Shown: positions 50,062-57,843 of the stretch, one piece after another
Numbering within the stretch: the first letter of the stretch is position 1
Layout: each line of letters starts with the position of its first letter
Assembly (NCBI GenBank): GCA_013289795.1
Contig: JABCZH010000002.1
Coordinates: 186,001 to 250,000, forward strand
DNA from: Acidobacteriota bacterium
Lineage (GTDB): Bacteria > Acidobacteriota > Terriglobia > Terriglobales > Acidobacteriaceae
DNA: 64,000 bases
Direction: 5' to 3'
Made by a program: the position numbers and the translations under genes
The notes under the pieces: model-generated
Database searches by the model: none
What the model saw: the letters and a program-made list of their open reading frames with translations, nothing else
What the model was told of the DNA's origin: nothing

Positions 50062-51243
50062 TCAGCGTGCCTGCCGGAAATCATCCGGATAGCTGCACAG
50101 CTTTTCATTTCCCTGCTCAGTGATTAAAAAATTATCTTCCAGACGGAGACCGCCACCGCCCTCCCAATAAATGCCAGGTTCGATGGCCAACACCATGTTC
50201 TTTTTTATGGTACCGCCTCCGGCTTGATGCGCATATGGCGGCTCGTGGGCACGTGCACCGACGCCGTGGCAAATGGGATGAGACGGCTGGCTGGGGTATC
50301 CCCCTTCGGCGATGCGGGCGCGCACCAGGCGGTCGAGATCGGGGAAGCTAGCGCCGTCACGCGCAAAGCTTACCGCCTCGTTGAAAACGCTTAACAGCAA
50401 ATCCAGCAGCTTCTGATAGGGGGGTGTCAGCTCGCCTGGACAGGCGTTCTTGGTGAGATCTGTCCAGTAGCCATCGACGCAGACCCAAATCTCAAACAGG
50501 GTCGGTTCATTTTTCTGAATGGGGCGTTCGCCGGTCGCGGTAAACGTGGCAATTCCCTTCCCCGACCACACCAGCGTAAACGCGCGCGCCATCTCGACTT
50601 TGCCTTTGTAGCCAACGCCCAGTCCATGTACGAAGCTTTCGTACATTCCGCCCACTTCACTCTCCTTCATGCCGGGACGCATATGTTCGCGAGTATGTTC
50701 CATAGCGAGCGCGGCCAGTTCGTTGGCCAACCGCATGCGCTCGATCTCTTGTGCGGTTTTGATGGCGCGCGCTTCGTTGAGCAGCGGAGTCGCGTCAACT
50801 ACCCGGCCAGCGACTTCACCGAAGGCGTCGAAGAACAATTGCGTCGGCGTCGTAGGCTCGCCCACCATGCGATCGGCGGATTGAGTTCCCATGTTAAGTT
50901 CGATAGCGACTTTGTCGGTGAGGCTACGCTTCTTCAGCACGTCCAAGGCAATATCCAACGCACGATACTGCGGCGGGCGGGGATCGCTGGGGTGGTAGCC
51001 CTTGAACAGACGGATGTCCTTCGTCCATGAGTTACGTTGGGCATCGGCGAGCTGCGGCTCAAGAGCGATTAGTGTGGGCTCGCCTTCGCGTGGAAAGACA
51101 GCGATGTCGTAGCCCTTCATGCACCAGTAATTGGTGAGGTATACGACATTGTCGGGAGCGCGCACCACGAGAGCGGAGAGGTCCTGATCCTTCATCAAGG
51201 AGCGAACACGCGTCAACTTGGGTGAATCAAGGGGCCAGGACAT
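50062..51243 (-). CDS. M24-family metallohydrolase (Xaa-Pro peptidase-like)
   Basis: 393 residues. The N-terminal domain (MKDQDLSALVVRAPDNVVYLTNYWCMKGYDIAVFPREGEPTLIALE) and the catalytic domain (EARAIKTAQEIERMRLANELAALAMEHTREHMRPGMKESEV) are complete. Of the five M24 metal ligands four are present by eye (Asp in YWTDLT, His in CHGVGARAHE, Glu in LAIEPGIY, Glu in LRLEDNFLIT), and the first Asp is replaced by Glu (LFEIWV). It is the one of the three hydrolase-fold proteins most likely to be a real metalloenzyme. It may cleave an X-Pro bond or a similar amide or C-N bond. It is 6 bp upstream of the M20 gene. Confidence 0.9.
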   Translation of the reverse strand: MSWPLDSPKLTRVRSLMKDQDLSALVVRAPDNVVYLTNYWCMKGYDIAVFPREGEPTLIALEPQLADAQRNSWTKDIRLFKGYHPSDPRPPQYRALDIALDVLKKRSLTDKVAIELNMGTQSADRMVGEPTTPTQLFFDAFGEVAGRVVDATPLLNEARAIKTAQEIERMRLANELAALAMEHTREHMRPGMKESEVGGMYESFVHGLGVGYKGKVEMARAFTLVWSGKGIATFTATGERPIQKNEPTLFEIWVCVDGYWTDLTKNACPGELTPPYQKLLDLLLSVFNEAVSFARDGASFPDLDRLVRARIAEGGYPSQPSHPICHGVGARAHEPPYAHQAGGGTIKKNMVLAIEPGIYWEGGGGLRLEDNFLITEQGNEKLCSYPDDFRQAR

Positions 51244-51245
51244 GA

Positions 51246-52214
51246 TCAGTGTTGGATATCCTTGCTGTGCGCGGCAACCGCACGGTTCTCATCTTTGAAG
51301 CTCCACGACGCCTCTTTCCCTTTAATCAACCGGTACACAGCGGTGTGCAGGGGCGCTGCAAAACCACATCGCTGCGCTTCGCGCGCGATGGCGCCGCTAA
51401 GAAAGTCCACTTCTGTCGGCAACTGATGGCGCACGTCGTACAGCATCGACGGAGGATGATTGGTCATGGCGCCGATTTTGTTCATCTCCCAGGGATCCTC
51501 GTGCAGCTTTACGCCCGCGGCTGCGGCCACACTCTTGCCTTCGTCGATCAACTCATGCAACAGGTGACCAAGGCTGGAGAGCTGTGATTCATCTGCGAAG
51601 TGGGGCGAGTGCGGAAGCCCCGTGAGGGCGGAAGCTCCGTTGACCGAGGAATTAAAGATAAGTTTCGACCATTGGGCTGGGCGAGCATCGCGTAGGGCCT
51701 CCCCTTTCAGTCCAGCCGCTTTGATCAAGTCGGCAGTTTCTTGCACAACTGTGAACGGTGTGTTGCGCGGTTCAAATGGACCGATCCAGGTGGCGGTGTC
51801 GAGTTCCAACTGCACGTGGGTGTCGCTGTGCTTGGTGCCACTCATAAAAGTTGTGCCGCGAATCACCTGGCCGCGAGTGTGCTCGGCGATGATCTCCTCG
51901 CTGCCCAGCCCGTTCTGCGCCGACAGTACGGCGCCGCGATCGAAACGAGAGTTAACCAGCGCCATCGAATCGGCGACCTGCGTTGCCTTCGTCGCAACGA
52001 TGGCGAGGTCGCAATCGGGAAGCTGGTCAGGTTTCGTCGTGGCCTTTAGCGATGCATGAAATTCATGCCTTCCAGAGACCCGCAAACCATCGCGATTCAG
52101 CGCCTGGGCGTGGTCCTCGCGCCGGACGAACGCCCAAACCTCCGCCACGCGTGCCAGATGTACGGCGTAAAGACTGCCGATCGCCCCACAGCCGACAATG
52201 CAAACTCGCTTCAT
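51246..52214 (-). CDS. Ketopantoate reductase (PanE/ApbA)-family protein, copy 2
   Basis: 322 residues. MKRVCIVGCGAIGSLYAVHLARVAEVWAFVRREDH is the NADPH site; ARPAQWSKLIFNSSVNGASALTG carries the catalytic Lys and LPTEVDFLSGAIAREAQRCGFAAPLH the conserved Glu. It is a paralogue of the gene at 46710 (shared ATKAT, NGLGSEEIIAEHT/V, RGTTF, TWIGPFEPRNTP blocks). The two copies stand on either side of the M24-M20-M24 genes, so one pathway may use two similar reductions or oxidations. It is 2 bp upstream of the M24 gene and 55 bp after the molybdenum subunit gene. Confidence 0.92.
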   Translation of the reverse strand: MKRVCIVGCGAIGSLYAVHLARVAEVWAFVRREDHAQALNRDGLRVSGRHEFHASLKATTKPDQLPDCDLAIVATKATQVADSMALVNSRFDRGAVLSAQNGLGSEEIIAEHTRGQVIRGTTFMSGTKHSDTHVQLELDTATWIGPFEPRNTPFTVVQETADLIKAAGLKGEALRDARPAQWSKLIFNSSVNGASALTGLPHSPHFADESQLSSLGHLLHELIDEGKSVAAAAGVKLHEDPWEMNKIGAMTNHPPSMLYDVRHQLPTEVDFLSGAIAREAQRCGFAAPLHTAVYRLIKGKEASWSFKDENRAVAAHSKDIQH

Positions 52215-52269
52215 GCGCCTCAGAACTCATTCGCAAACCTGCGGGCGAGGACGCCCGTACTACACATTC

Positions 52270-54732
52270 CTAACGCTTCTCCACCTTCACCAGCTTCTCC
52301 ATCTGACTGATCTCTTTGCCGACCAGCGCCCTGAAGAGGCTGTCGGCATTGTTGAAGGAATCGTCGATGAACACACCTTCGTCAAATAGCGCATCCTGGA
52401 GTGCCGCGGAAATCGTATGCACCGGCGCGGCGCCGCCTTCGCCCATGCCCTTCGCGCCGCTATAGCTGTGGGGTGAAGGCGTGGAAATATGGCCGTACTT
52501 TACGTGGGGCATATTCATCGCGGTGATCGGAGTGTAGTCGCTGAAAGTGCTGGTAAGCATGTTGCCCACAGCGTCATAGACGCAATTCTCCATGAGCGCG
52601 GCGCCGATTCCGTGAGCGGTTGCGCCATAGACTTGGCCTTCCACGATGGGCGGATTGATGACGGTGCCGCAGTCATCTATCGCAGCGTAATCAAGAATCC
52701 GGGGAATGAAAGTGTCGCGTTCGACTTCGATCACCGCGATATGCAACTGGGACGCGTAGGTCATGGTGAGGTTGCCGTATTTTTTCTGCTTGTCGGGAAC
52801 CTTGAAGGGCGCGCGCCAGATGTAGCGGCAGTTGAGCGTGAGTTCGTACAGTTCCTCGGGCAACGACGCGCTGTTTGCGTTTACGATGTTGGCGAGACCC
52901 CAGTAATTGATCGACTTGCCGCTGCTCTTGGCGATCAACTCGGGCCCTTGCGCGCCGGTGCCGAACTCAACGTCAGCCTCCTTGGTCTCCAACACGAATG
53001 CACCCAGGCGCTTCATCTCAGCCTTCAACTTCTGGGCTGCGCCGTGGACGGCGGAAAGCCCCGACACAGCAAACTGGCTGGCATATGTGCCGGAAAATCC
53101 GGTGTGCACGTTGCGCTCGGTGTCGAAGCCAGTACGCACCGTCACCATGTCAGGATGAATATTCAGCACATCGGCGACCACCTGCGCGGCGGTGGTTTCG
53201 TGTCCCTGGCCTTGCGGGCAGGAACCGACCGCGACCACAACTTCGCCGTAGATATCGAGCTTGCAGTTCGCGCCCTGGGAATTGCCTGAATACGGCAGAC
53301 CGGGATTGACGATCTGCGACTGCCCGAAATTGTTGGTTCCGGAATCGAGCGTGGTACCGATGCCGATGCCGATCAGACGGCCTTCTTTGCGAGCTGTGGC
53401 CTGCTTTTTCTTCCAGTCGTCCCAGCCGATTTTCTGCTTGGCGAGTTGCAGCATCCTGGGATAGTTTCCCGAGTCGTAGATGCAGCCGTTGGGCGTGGTG
53501 TACGGAAATTCTTCCGGGCGAACGTAGTTGCGCAGGCGCATCTCGTCGGGAGCAATCCCCAGTTTATGGGCACAGACGTCCACAATGCGCTCCAGGAACC
53601 ACAAATGCTGCATGCGCGAATAGCCGCGGTTGGGGCCGACCGGACATTTATTGGTGACTGCCTGGGAGAAATCGATGCGGGCGTTCTTGAAGCGATACAC
53701 ACCGGGAAACACCTGCGACCAGATGACGCAGCCCAGCGGCTCGTAGCGCGGATATGCGCCACAATCGTCAATATGGCGAGAGGTGATGGCAGTGATTACA
53801 CCATTCTTGTCGAGCGCGACGCGGGTCTCGCGGAAGATACGCTCGTTGCCGTGGGCGCTCGAAGTGAGATGCTCCGAGCGGGTCTCTACCCATTTCACGG
53901 GCCGGCCCCCGGCTTTCTTCGAGGCCAGGGCGCAGACGGCCATTTGGGGATAGCTGGTAATCTTAATGCCGAAGCTGCCGCCGATGTCGGAGGTCTCGAC
54001 CCGGATGCGGTCAATGTGGACTTGCAGATGGGCGGCCAGAAACTGGATGGCAAACGATGGAAAGGAATTATTGCACTGGTAGTAGATGCGTTCGTCTTTC
54101 GGGTCCCAGCGGGCGATGACCACATTGTTCTCCAGCGGCGTGCTGGAGAAACGATGGAAGTGCATGCGGTCGATAGTCACGACGTGAGCCGCTTCCTTGA
54201 AAGCTTTGGCGACATCTCCGTATTCGAAAACTCCGTTCCAGACGAGATTGGTTCCGGCTTCGTCGTGGAGCAGGCTTTGGTTTTCCAAGGCTTCCTCGGC
54301 GTCGATGACGGGATCGAGGGCCTCGTACTCGACCTGCACGAGTTCGGCAGCGTCATCGGCGAGCGCTGCTGACTCGGCGACTACCGCGGCCACGGGCTCT
54401 CCCTGATAGCGGACTTTGGCCGCAGCCAGCGGGTAATCTTTGATTCGGGCGAAGGGATCAGGACCGATTTCGATGAAAGGCTGAGTCTGGGAAACGATCT
54501 CGGCACCAGTAAGCGCGCAGGCTACCCCGGACAGTTTCTCGGCGGTCGAAGTATCGACGCCGACGATTTTCGCGTGGGCGTAGGGTGAACGGACGAAGCG
54601 CAGGTAGAGCATCTCGCGCAGCTTGATGTCGTCGGAGAAACGGCCGCGGCCACGCAGCAGGCGGTTTTCTTCCTTGCGAGGAAGTGCCTGGCCCACCCAG
54701 TTCTTCGCGTCTTTGCCGTTTGAACTGCTCAA
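52270..54732 (-). CDS. Molybdopterin-binding (large) subunit, xanthine dehydrogenase family
   Basis: 820 residues from a TTG at 54732, chosen because GGAG lies 8 bp upstream and the resulting start agrees with homologues; the frame is open to 54825 through a repeat. WVGQALPRKEENRLLRGRGRFSDDI opens the domain, VRYQGEPVAAVVAESAALADDAAELVQVEYEAL, GSFGIKITSYPQMAVCAL, GPNRGYSRMQHLWFLERIVD, GQGHETTAAQVVADVL and GEGGAAPVHTISAAL (catalytic Glu) follow. CO dehydrogenases have AYRCSFR or AYRGAGR at the active-site loop; here it reads PNRGYSR. I therefore do not call it CO dehydrogenase. It should hydroxylate an aldehyde or N-heterocycle using water, together with the FAD and 2Fe-2S subunits upstream. 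Confidence 0.92.
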   Translation of the reverse strand: MSSSNGKDAKNWVGQALPRKEENRLLRGRGRFSDDIKLREMLYLRFVRSPYAHAKIVGVDTSTAEKLSGVACALTGAEIVSQTQPFIEIGPDPFARIKDYPLAAAKVRYQGEPVAAVVAESAALADDAAELVQVEYEALDPVIDAEEALENQSLLHDEAGTNLVWNGVFEYGDVAKAFKEAAHVVTIDRMHFHRFSSTPLENNVVIARWDPKDERIYYQCNNSFPSFAIQFLAAHLQVHIDRIRVETSDIGGSFGIKITSYPQMAVCALASKKAGGRPVKWVETRSEHLTSSAHGNERIFRETRVALDKNGVITAITSRHIDDCGAYPRYEPLGCVIWSQVFPGVYRFKNARIDFSQAVTNKCPVGPNRGYSRMQHLWFLERIVDVCAHKLGIAPDEMRLRNYVRPEEFPYTTPNGCIYDSGNYPRMLQLAKQKIGWDDWKKKQATARKEGRLIGIGIGTTLDSGTNNFGQSQIVNPGLPYSGNSQGANCKLDIYGEVVVAVGSCPQGQGHETTAAQVVADVLNIHPDMVTVRTGFDTERNVHTGFSGTYASQFAVSGLSAVHGAAQKLKAEMKRLGAFVLETKEADVEFGTGAQGPELIAKSSGKSINYWGLANIVNANSASLPEELYELTLNCRYIWRAPFKVPDKQKKYGNLTMTYASQLHIAVIEVERDTFIPRILDYAAIDDCGTVINPPIVEGQVYGATAHGIGAALMENCVYDAVGNMLTSTFSDYTPITAMNMPHVKYGHISTPSPHSYSGAKGMGEGGAAPVHTISAALQDALFDEGVFIDDSFNNADSLFRALVGKEISQMEKLVKVEKR

Positions 54733-54764
54733 GTCTTGATCTCCAACCTTTTGCGGCTGTGCTT

Positions 54765-54835
54765 GGCGAACTTTGCGGTTAAGAGTCACAAATCTTAGAC
54801 CGCAAAGTACGCAAAGATCTCGCAAAGGGCGCTAA
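54765..54835. repeat. GCAAAG-type degenerate repeat inside the molybdenum hydroxylase operon
   Basis: ACTTTGCGG (54772-54780 region) on one side and CCGCAAAGTACGCAAAG (from 54794) with TCGCAAAG on the other form a short inverted, internally repeated stretch between coxG and coxL homologues. The same units occur near 40275. It pushes the large subunit start 112 bp from the coxG stop in an otherwise tight operon. Confidence 0.5.
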
Positions 54836-54844
54836 GAACATCGT

Positions 54845-55285
54845 TCAGCTCAGCGCTGCCTGCAATCCGCCGATCAGCTTCTGGACGTTTTTCTTGCCCA
54901 ACGGCTCCAGCAGACCTCCCGCGACTGAAGCCAGACGTCCGAAAATCTGGGCTTCGCCCTGCCATGCAACTTTCGTGCCCCCGTTCACAGCTGACAAATC
55001 AAAGCGGGCCGTGAACGATACGTTGCCTCCGGCGACGCTGCCCTGGCCTTTGTACTGGGCACGACGAGGGCGATCGGCCTGTGCTAATTCCATTTTCACG
55101 TCGGCGGTGCCTTTGATATAGGAAATCCCGACGTTCACTCTTACGGCGAAGTGCGTCGCATCCTGCACTGAAATGCTTTGAAAGTCAGGCAACAGCGGCG
55201 CAAACTTATTCGGGTCAGTGAGGAAATCGTAAACGTCTTCCGGCTTCCGCTTGACCTCGAATTCGCCGTCCAGCTTGATTGCCAT
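54845..55285 (-). CDS. CoxG-like SRPBCC-domain protein
   Basis: 146 residues. MAIKLDGEFEVKRKPEDVYDFLTDPNKFAPLLPDFQSISVQDATHFAVRVNVGISYIKGTADVKMEL and ARFDLSAVNGGTKVAWQGEAQIFGRLASVAGGLLEPLGKKNVQKLIGGL match CoxG (carbon monoxide dehydrogenase subunit G), a lipid-transfer-like fold whose C-terminus can recruit the enzyme to the membrane. CoxG also accompanies other molybdenum hydroxylases, as here. The longer membrane-anchor tail of Oligotropha CoxG is absent. It starts 4 bp after the 2Fe-2S subunit gene ends. Confidence 0.9.
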   Translation of the reverse strand: MAIKLDGEFEVKRKPEDVYDFLTDPNKFAPLLPDFQSISVQDATHFAVRVNVGISYIKGTADVKMELAQADRPRRAQYKGQGSVAGGNVSFTARFDLSAVNGGTKVAWQGEAQIFGRLASVAGGLLEPLGKKNVQKLIGGLQAALS

Positions 55286-55289
55286 TGCC

Positions 55290-55790
55290 TCAGGCTCCCT
55301 TCATGTTTTGCGCTGCGAGTTGCATGGCCTTCAAGACATTCTGGTACCCGGTGCAGCGGCAGGTATTGCCGGCAATGGCCTTACGCATGTCTTTCTCGTC
55401 GGGTTGCTTGTTCTCTGACAGTAACTGCAGCGTCGACAACATCAGGCCAGGCGTGCAATATCCGCATTGCAGGCCGTAAGCGTCGCCAAAGGCTTTTTGA
55501 ATGGGATGCAGCTGGCCGTCTTTTTCCAGACCCTCGACGGTGGTGATTTCGGCGCCGTCGGCCTGCACAGCAAACATAGTGCATGACTTCACAGCTGCTC
55601 CGTTCAGGAGCACGGTGCAGGCTCCGCAATACGTTGTGTCACAGCCAACGTGAGTGCCGGTGAGATCGAGTTGCTCACGCACCATTTCCACCAACAGCAT
55701 GCGTGGTTCGACGTCGAGCGCATGGAGCTTACCGTTGACGGTGACTTTCATCGGGACGTTCATCGGAACTCGGGCAATCGCTTCAGGCAT
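55290..55790 (-). CDS. 2Fe-2S (small) subunit, xanthine dehydrogenase family
   Basis: 166 residues; an internal ATG at 55769 or 55757 gives a shorter start nearer the usual size. The plant-type ferredoxin domain has GCDTTYCGACTVLLNG plus an earlier-loop Cys, and the four-helix second domain has QCGYCTPGLMLST and NTCRCTGYQNVLKAM; together these give the eight cysteines of two 2Fe-2S clusters. It passes electrons from the molybdenum subunit to FAD. It overlaps the FAD subunit gene by 8 bp. Confidence 0.95.
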   Translation of the reverse strand: MPEAIARVPMNVPMKVTVNGKLHALDVEPRMLLVEMVREQLDLTGTHVGCDTTYCGACTVLLNGAAVKSCTMFAVQADGAEITTVEGLEKDGQLHPIQKAFGDAYGLQCGYCTPGLMLSTLQLLSENKQPDEKDMRKAIAGNTCRCTGYQNVLKAMQLAAQNMKGA

Positions 55791-56676
55791 AAAGATGGCT
55801 TACCTCGACGTGCTCTCCCCGCGCGCGGCGGACGGCGATAGTGATCGCTCGCCTGACCAGAGCGCCAACCAGAGTGCGTTTGTAATCGGCAGAACCGCGC
55901 ATGTCAGATTGCGGGTCGGCGGCGGCGCGGGCAGCTTCTGCGACTGCGGAAAGCGTCCTCTCGGAAATGGGCCGGCCTCGGAGAGCAGCTTCCGCGTCCT
56001 TGGCTTTGATGGCGGTCAATCCCACGCACCCGAGGGCGATGGCAGCGTCCTTGCAAACATTTCCATCCATGGTGAGTTGCACCGCGGCGCTGGCCGTGGG
56101 ATACACCGGAGCCGCACGCTTGAATGCAAGGTATGCCCCGCCGCTTCCCTTCGCCGGAATGTCGACCACAACTTCGCTGACCAGTTCGTCGTGGGCCAGC
56201 GCGGTGGTGTAGGCGTCTTGAATGAAGTCTTTCAAATGAACAGTGCGTTCGCCATTCTTCCCAAGGCATCGAACCTGCGTGGCAAGAGTGCTGAGAACTA
56301 CTGCCCAGTCGCCGCTGGGGTCGGCCTCAGCCAGCGATCCGCCGATGGTGCCGCGATTGCGCACCTGCACGTCGGCAATGCCAGCAGCGCAGTCGTACAG
56401 GATGGGGATTCGGGCAGGAATGTCGGAATTCTCGATTTCCGCATGACGAGTCAGCGGCCCGAAACGGAGCGCGCTGTTGGCGTTGTGAATGTAAGAGGTG
56501 CCTGCAATAAAGTTCAGGTCGATCAGATGTGCCGGGTTCGCGAAGCGCAGCTTCATCAGTGGGATGAGGCTTTGGCCACCGGCCAGCAGCTTGGCATCGT
56601 CTCCAAGCTGGCTGAGCATGACGGCTGCTTCCTTCAATGATCCAGCACGGTGATAGTGAAACGCTCGCGGATACAT
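55783..56676 (-). CDS. FAD-binding (medium) subunit, xanthine dehydrogenase family
   Basis: 297 residues. FHYHRAGSLKEAAVMLSQLGDDAKLLAGGQSLIPLMKLRFANPAHLIDLN carries the AGGQS FAD motif, and VRNRGTIGGSLAEADPSGDWAVVL the second FAD motif TIGGSLA; the C-terminal CoxM/CutM-like domain follows. It takes electrons from the 2Fe-2S subunit and hands them to a soluble acceptor. It is the first gene of the ten-gene minus-strand cluster, so the promoter should lie in 56677-56818, shared with the divergent carotenoid gene. Confidence 0.95.
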   Translation of the reverse strand: MYPRAFHYHRAGSLKEAAVMLSQLGDDAKLLAGGQSLIPLMKLRFANPAHLIDLNFIAGTSYIHNANSALRFGPLTRHAEIENSDIPARIPILYDCAAGIADVQVRNRGTIGGSLAEADPSGDWAVVLSTLATQVRCLGKNGERTVHLKDFIQDAYTTALAHDELVSEVVVDIPAKGSGGAYLAFKRAAPVYPTASAAVQLTMDGNVCKDAAIALGCVGLTAIKAKDAEAALRGRPISERTLSAVAEAARAAADPQSDMRGSADYKRTLVGALVRRAITIAVRRARGEHVEVSHLYA

Positions 56677-56818
56677 TCGAGGGACCGGAATCCACCCAGG
56701 TTTCGCGGAACGAAACCAACGTGGCCCACAAGCTTAGCAAAGGATTCGTCCCGCGACCACCCAAGCAGGACAAAAGGCGTCTGCCGCGACGATTCCCCTT
56801 CACGATGAAGCTTGCCTT

Positions 56819-57769
56819 TTGGTTAAGGAACCATCAAGATTTCTACTTCGTCAGGAAAACGACTTGCAGGCTACGGCAAATCGCGCATGTGCCGGTCAGA
56901 TCGCCGAGACCAGGTCGAGTAGAAGCTCGGGGATAAACCGCACGTTCTGGCTGCTCATTGCCCTGTATGTCGCTGCGAGGTTCTTGCAGGTCTTCCCAGG
57001 CAGAGTTCCGACGTCCGTAGTAGTGGCGCTGCATGTGTTTCCTCCAGCGATCTTCGCTCTGCTTCACGGCGCCAGGCACTATGGCTGGCGTGGCATCGTA
57101 GTGTTTGAGACCCTCATTGTGCTGATCGGTAACGCCTTTGAAAATGTGGGTGTTCGCACCGATTTTCCCTTCGGGAATTACTACTTTACAGATCTGATGG
57201 GACCCAAGGTTCTTGCTGTTCCCATCATGCTTGGACTGGCCTATGTGGGGATGGCCTATCTTTCATGGTCCCTGGCGTTGCTGATTTTGGGAGATGTCGA
57301 GAAGCCATTGGCCGGCAGACAGGTCGTCATTCGGCCCCTAGTCGCCGCGCTCATCATGGTCGCTTGGGACTTCTCCATGGATCCGGTCTGGGCGACGATT
57401 TTGCGGGCGTGGGTGTGGACGAGAGGTGGAGCGTACTTCGGGGTTCCTTTCAGCAATTTCATGGGCTGGTACTTGAGCGTCTACGTTATCTTCCAGTCGT
57501 TCGCACTTTATCTGAACCGATGGCCCAGACCTCGCGCTGCGTTGCCCCTTGGCTACTGGCGTGAGCCTCTCCTGTTCTACATGGTCTCAGCGGCTGGAAA
57601 CCTGCTGCTGGTAATTCCTCGGCCCGGGCCCTCGGTGGTTTCCGACCCCACCGGCACGCTGTGGAAAGTGAGCGACATCACCGGCACCTGCGCTTTGGTC
57701 ACGATTTTCACCATGGGTGTTTTTGCGCTCCTGGCATGGATAAGGCTGGCTGACGGTAAGAGTGATTGA
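56819..57769 (+). CDS. CruF-type carotenoid biosynthesis membrane protein
   Basis: Up to 316 residues from a TTG; the polar first ~40 residues are doubtful and the real start may be nearer INRTFWLLIALYVAARF. At least seven hydrophobic helices and the family blocks VFETLIVLIGNAFENVGVRTDFPFGNYYFTDLMGPKVLAVPIMLGLAYVGMAYLSW, DFSMDPVWATILRAWVW and GGAYFGVPFSNFMGWYLSVYV match the CruF/bacterioruberin hydratase family (1',2'-hydratase of psi-end carotenoids). It stands alone: no crtB, crtI or cruG is near, so its substrate must come from elsewhere. It runs in the same direction as the F420 operon, 74 bp before cofG. Confidence 0.85.
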   Translation: MVKEPSRFLLRQENDLQATANRACAGQIAETRSSRSSGINRTFWLLIALYVAARFLQVFPGRVPTSVVVALHVFPPAIFALLHGARHYGWRGIVVFETLIVLIGNAFENVGVRTDFPFGNYYFTDLMGPKVLAVPIMLGLAYVGMAYLSWSLALLILGDVEKPLAGRQVVIRPLVAALIMVAWDFSMDPVWATILRAWVWTRGGAYFGVPFSNFMGWYLSVYVIFQSFALYLNRWPRPRAALPLGYWREPLLFYMVSAAGNLLLVIPRPGPSVVSDPTGTLWKVSDITGTCALVTIFTMGVFALLAWIRLADGKSD

Positions 57770-57843
57770 TCCATCGAACGTGAACTCAAGTCTGCCGCTG
57801 CACCACGCCGGATGGTAATCCATTAGAATCAACCGAGGTCAAC

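Noticed and set aside
52270-56676. Aerobic CO dehydrogenase
   Set aside because: The large subunit lacks the AYRCSFR or AYRGAGR loop, so the cluster is called only as xanthine-dehydrogenase family.
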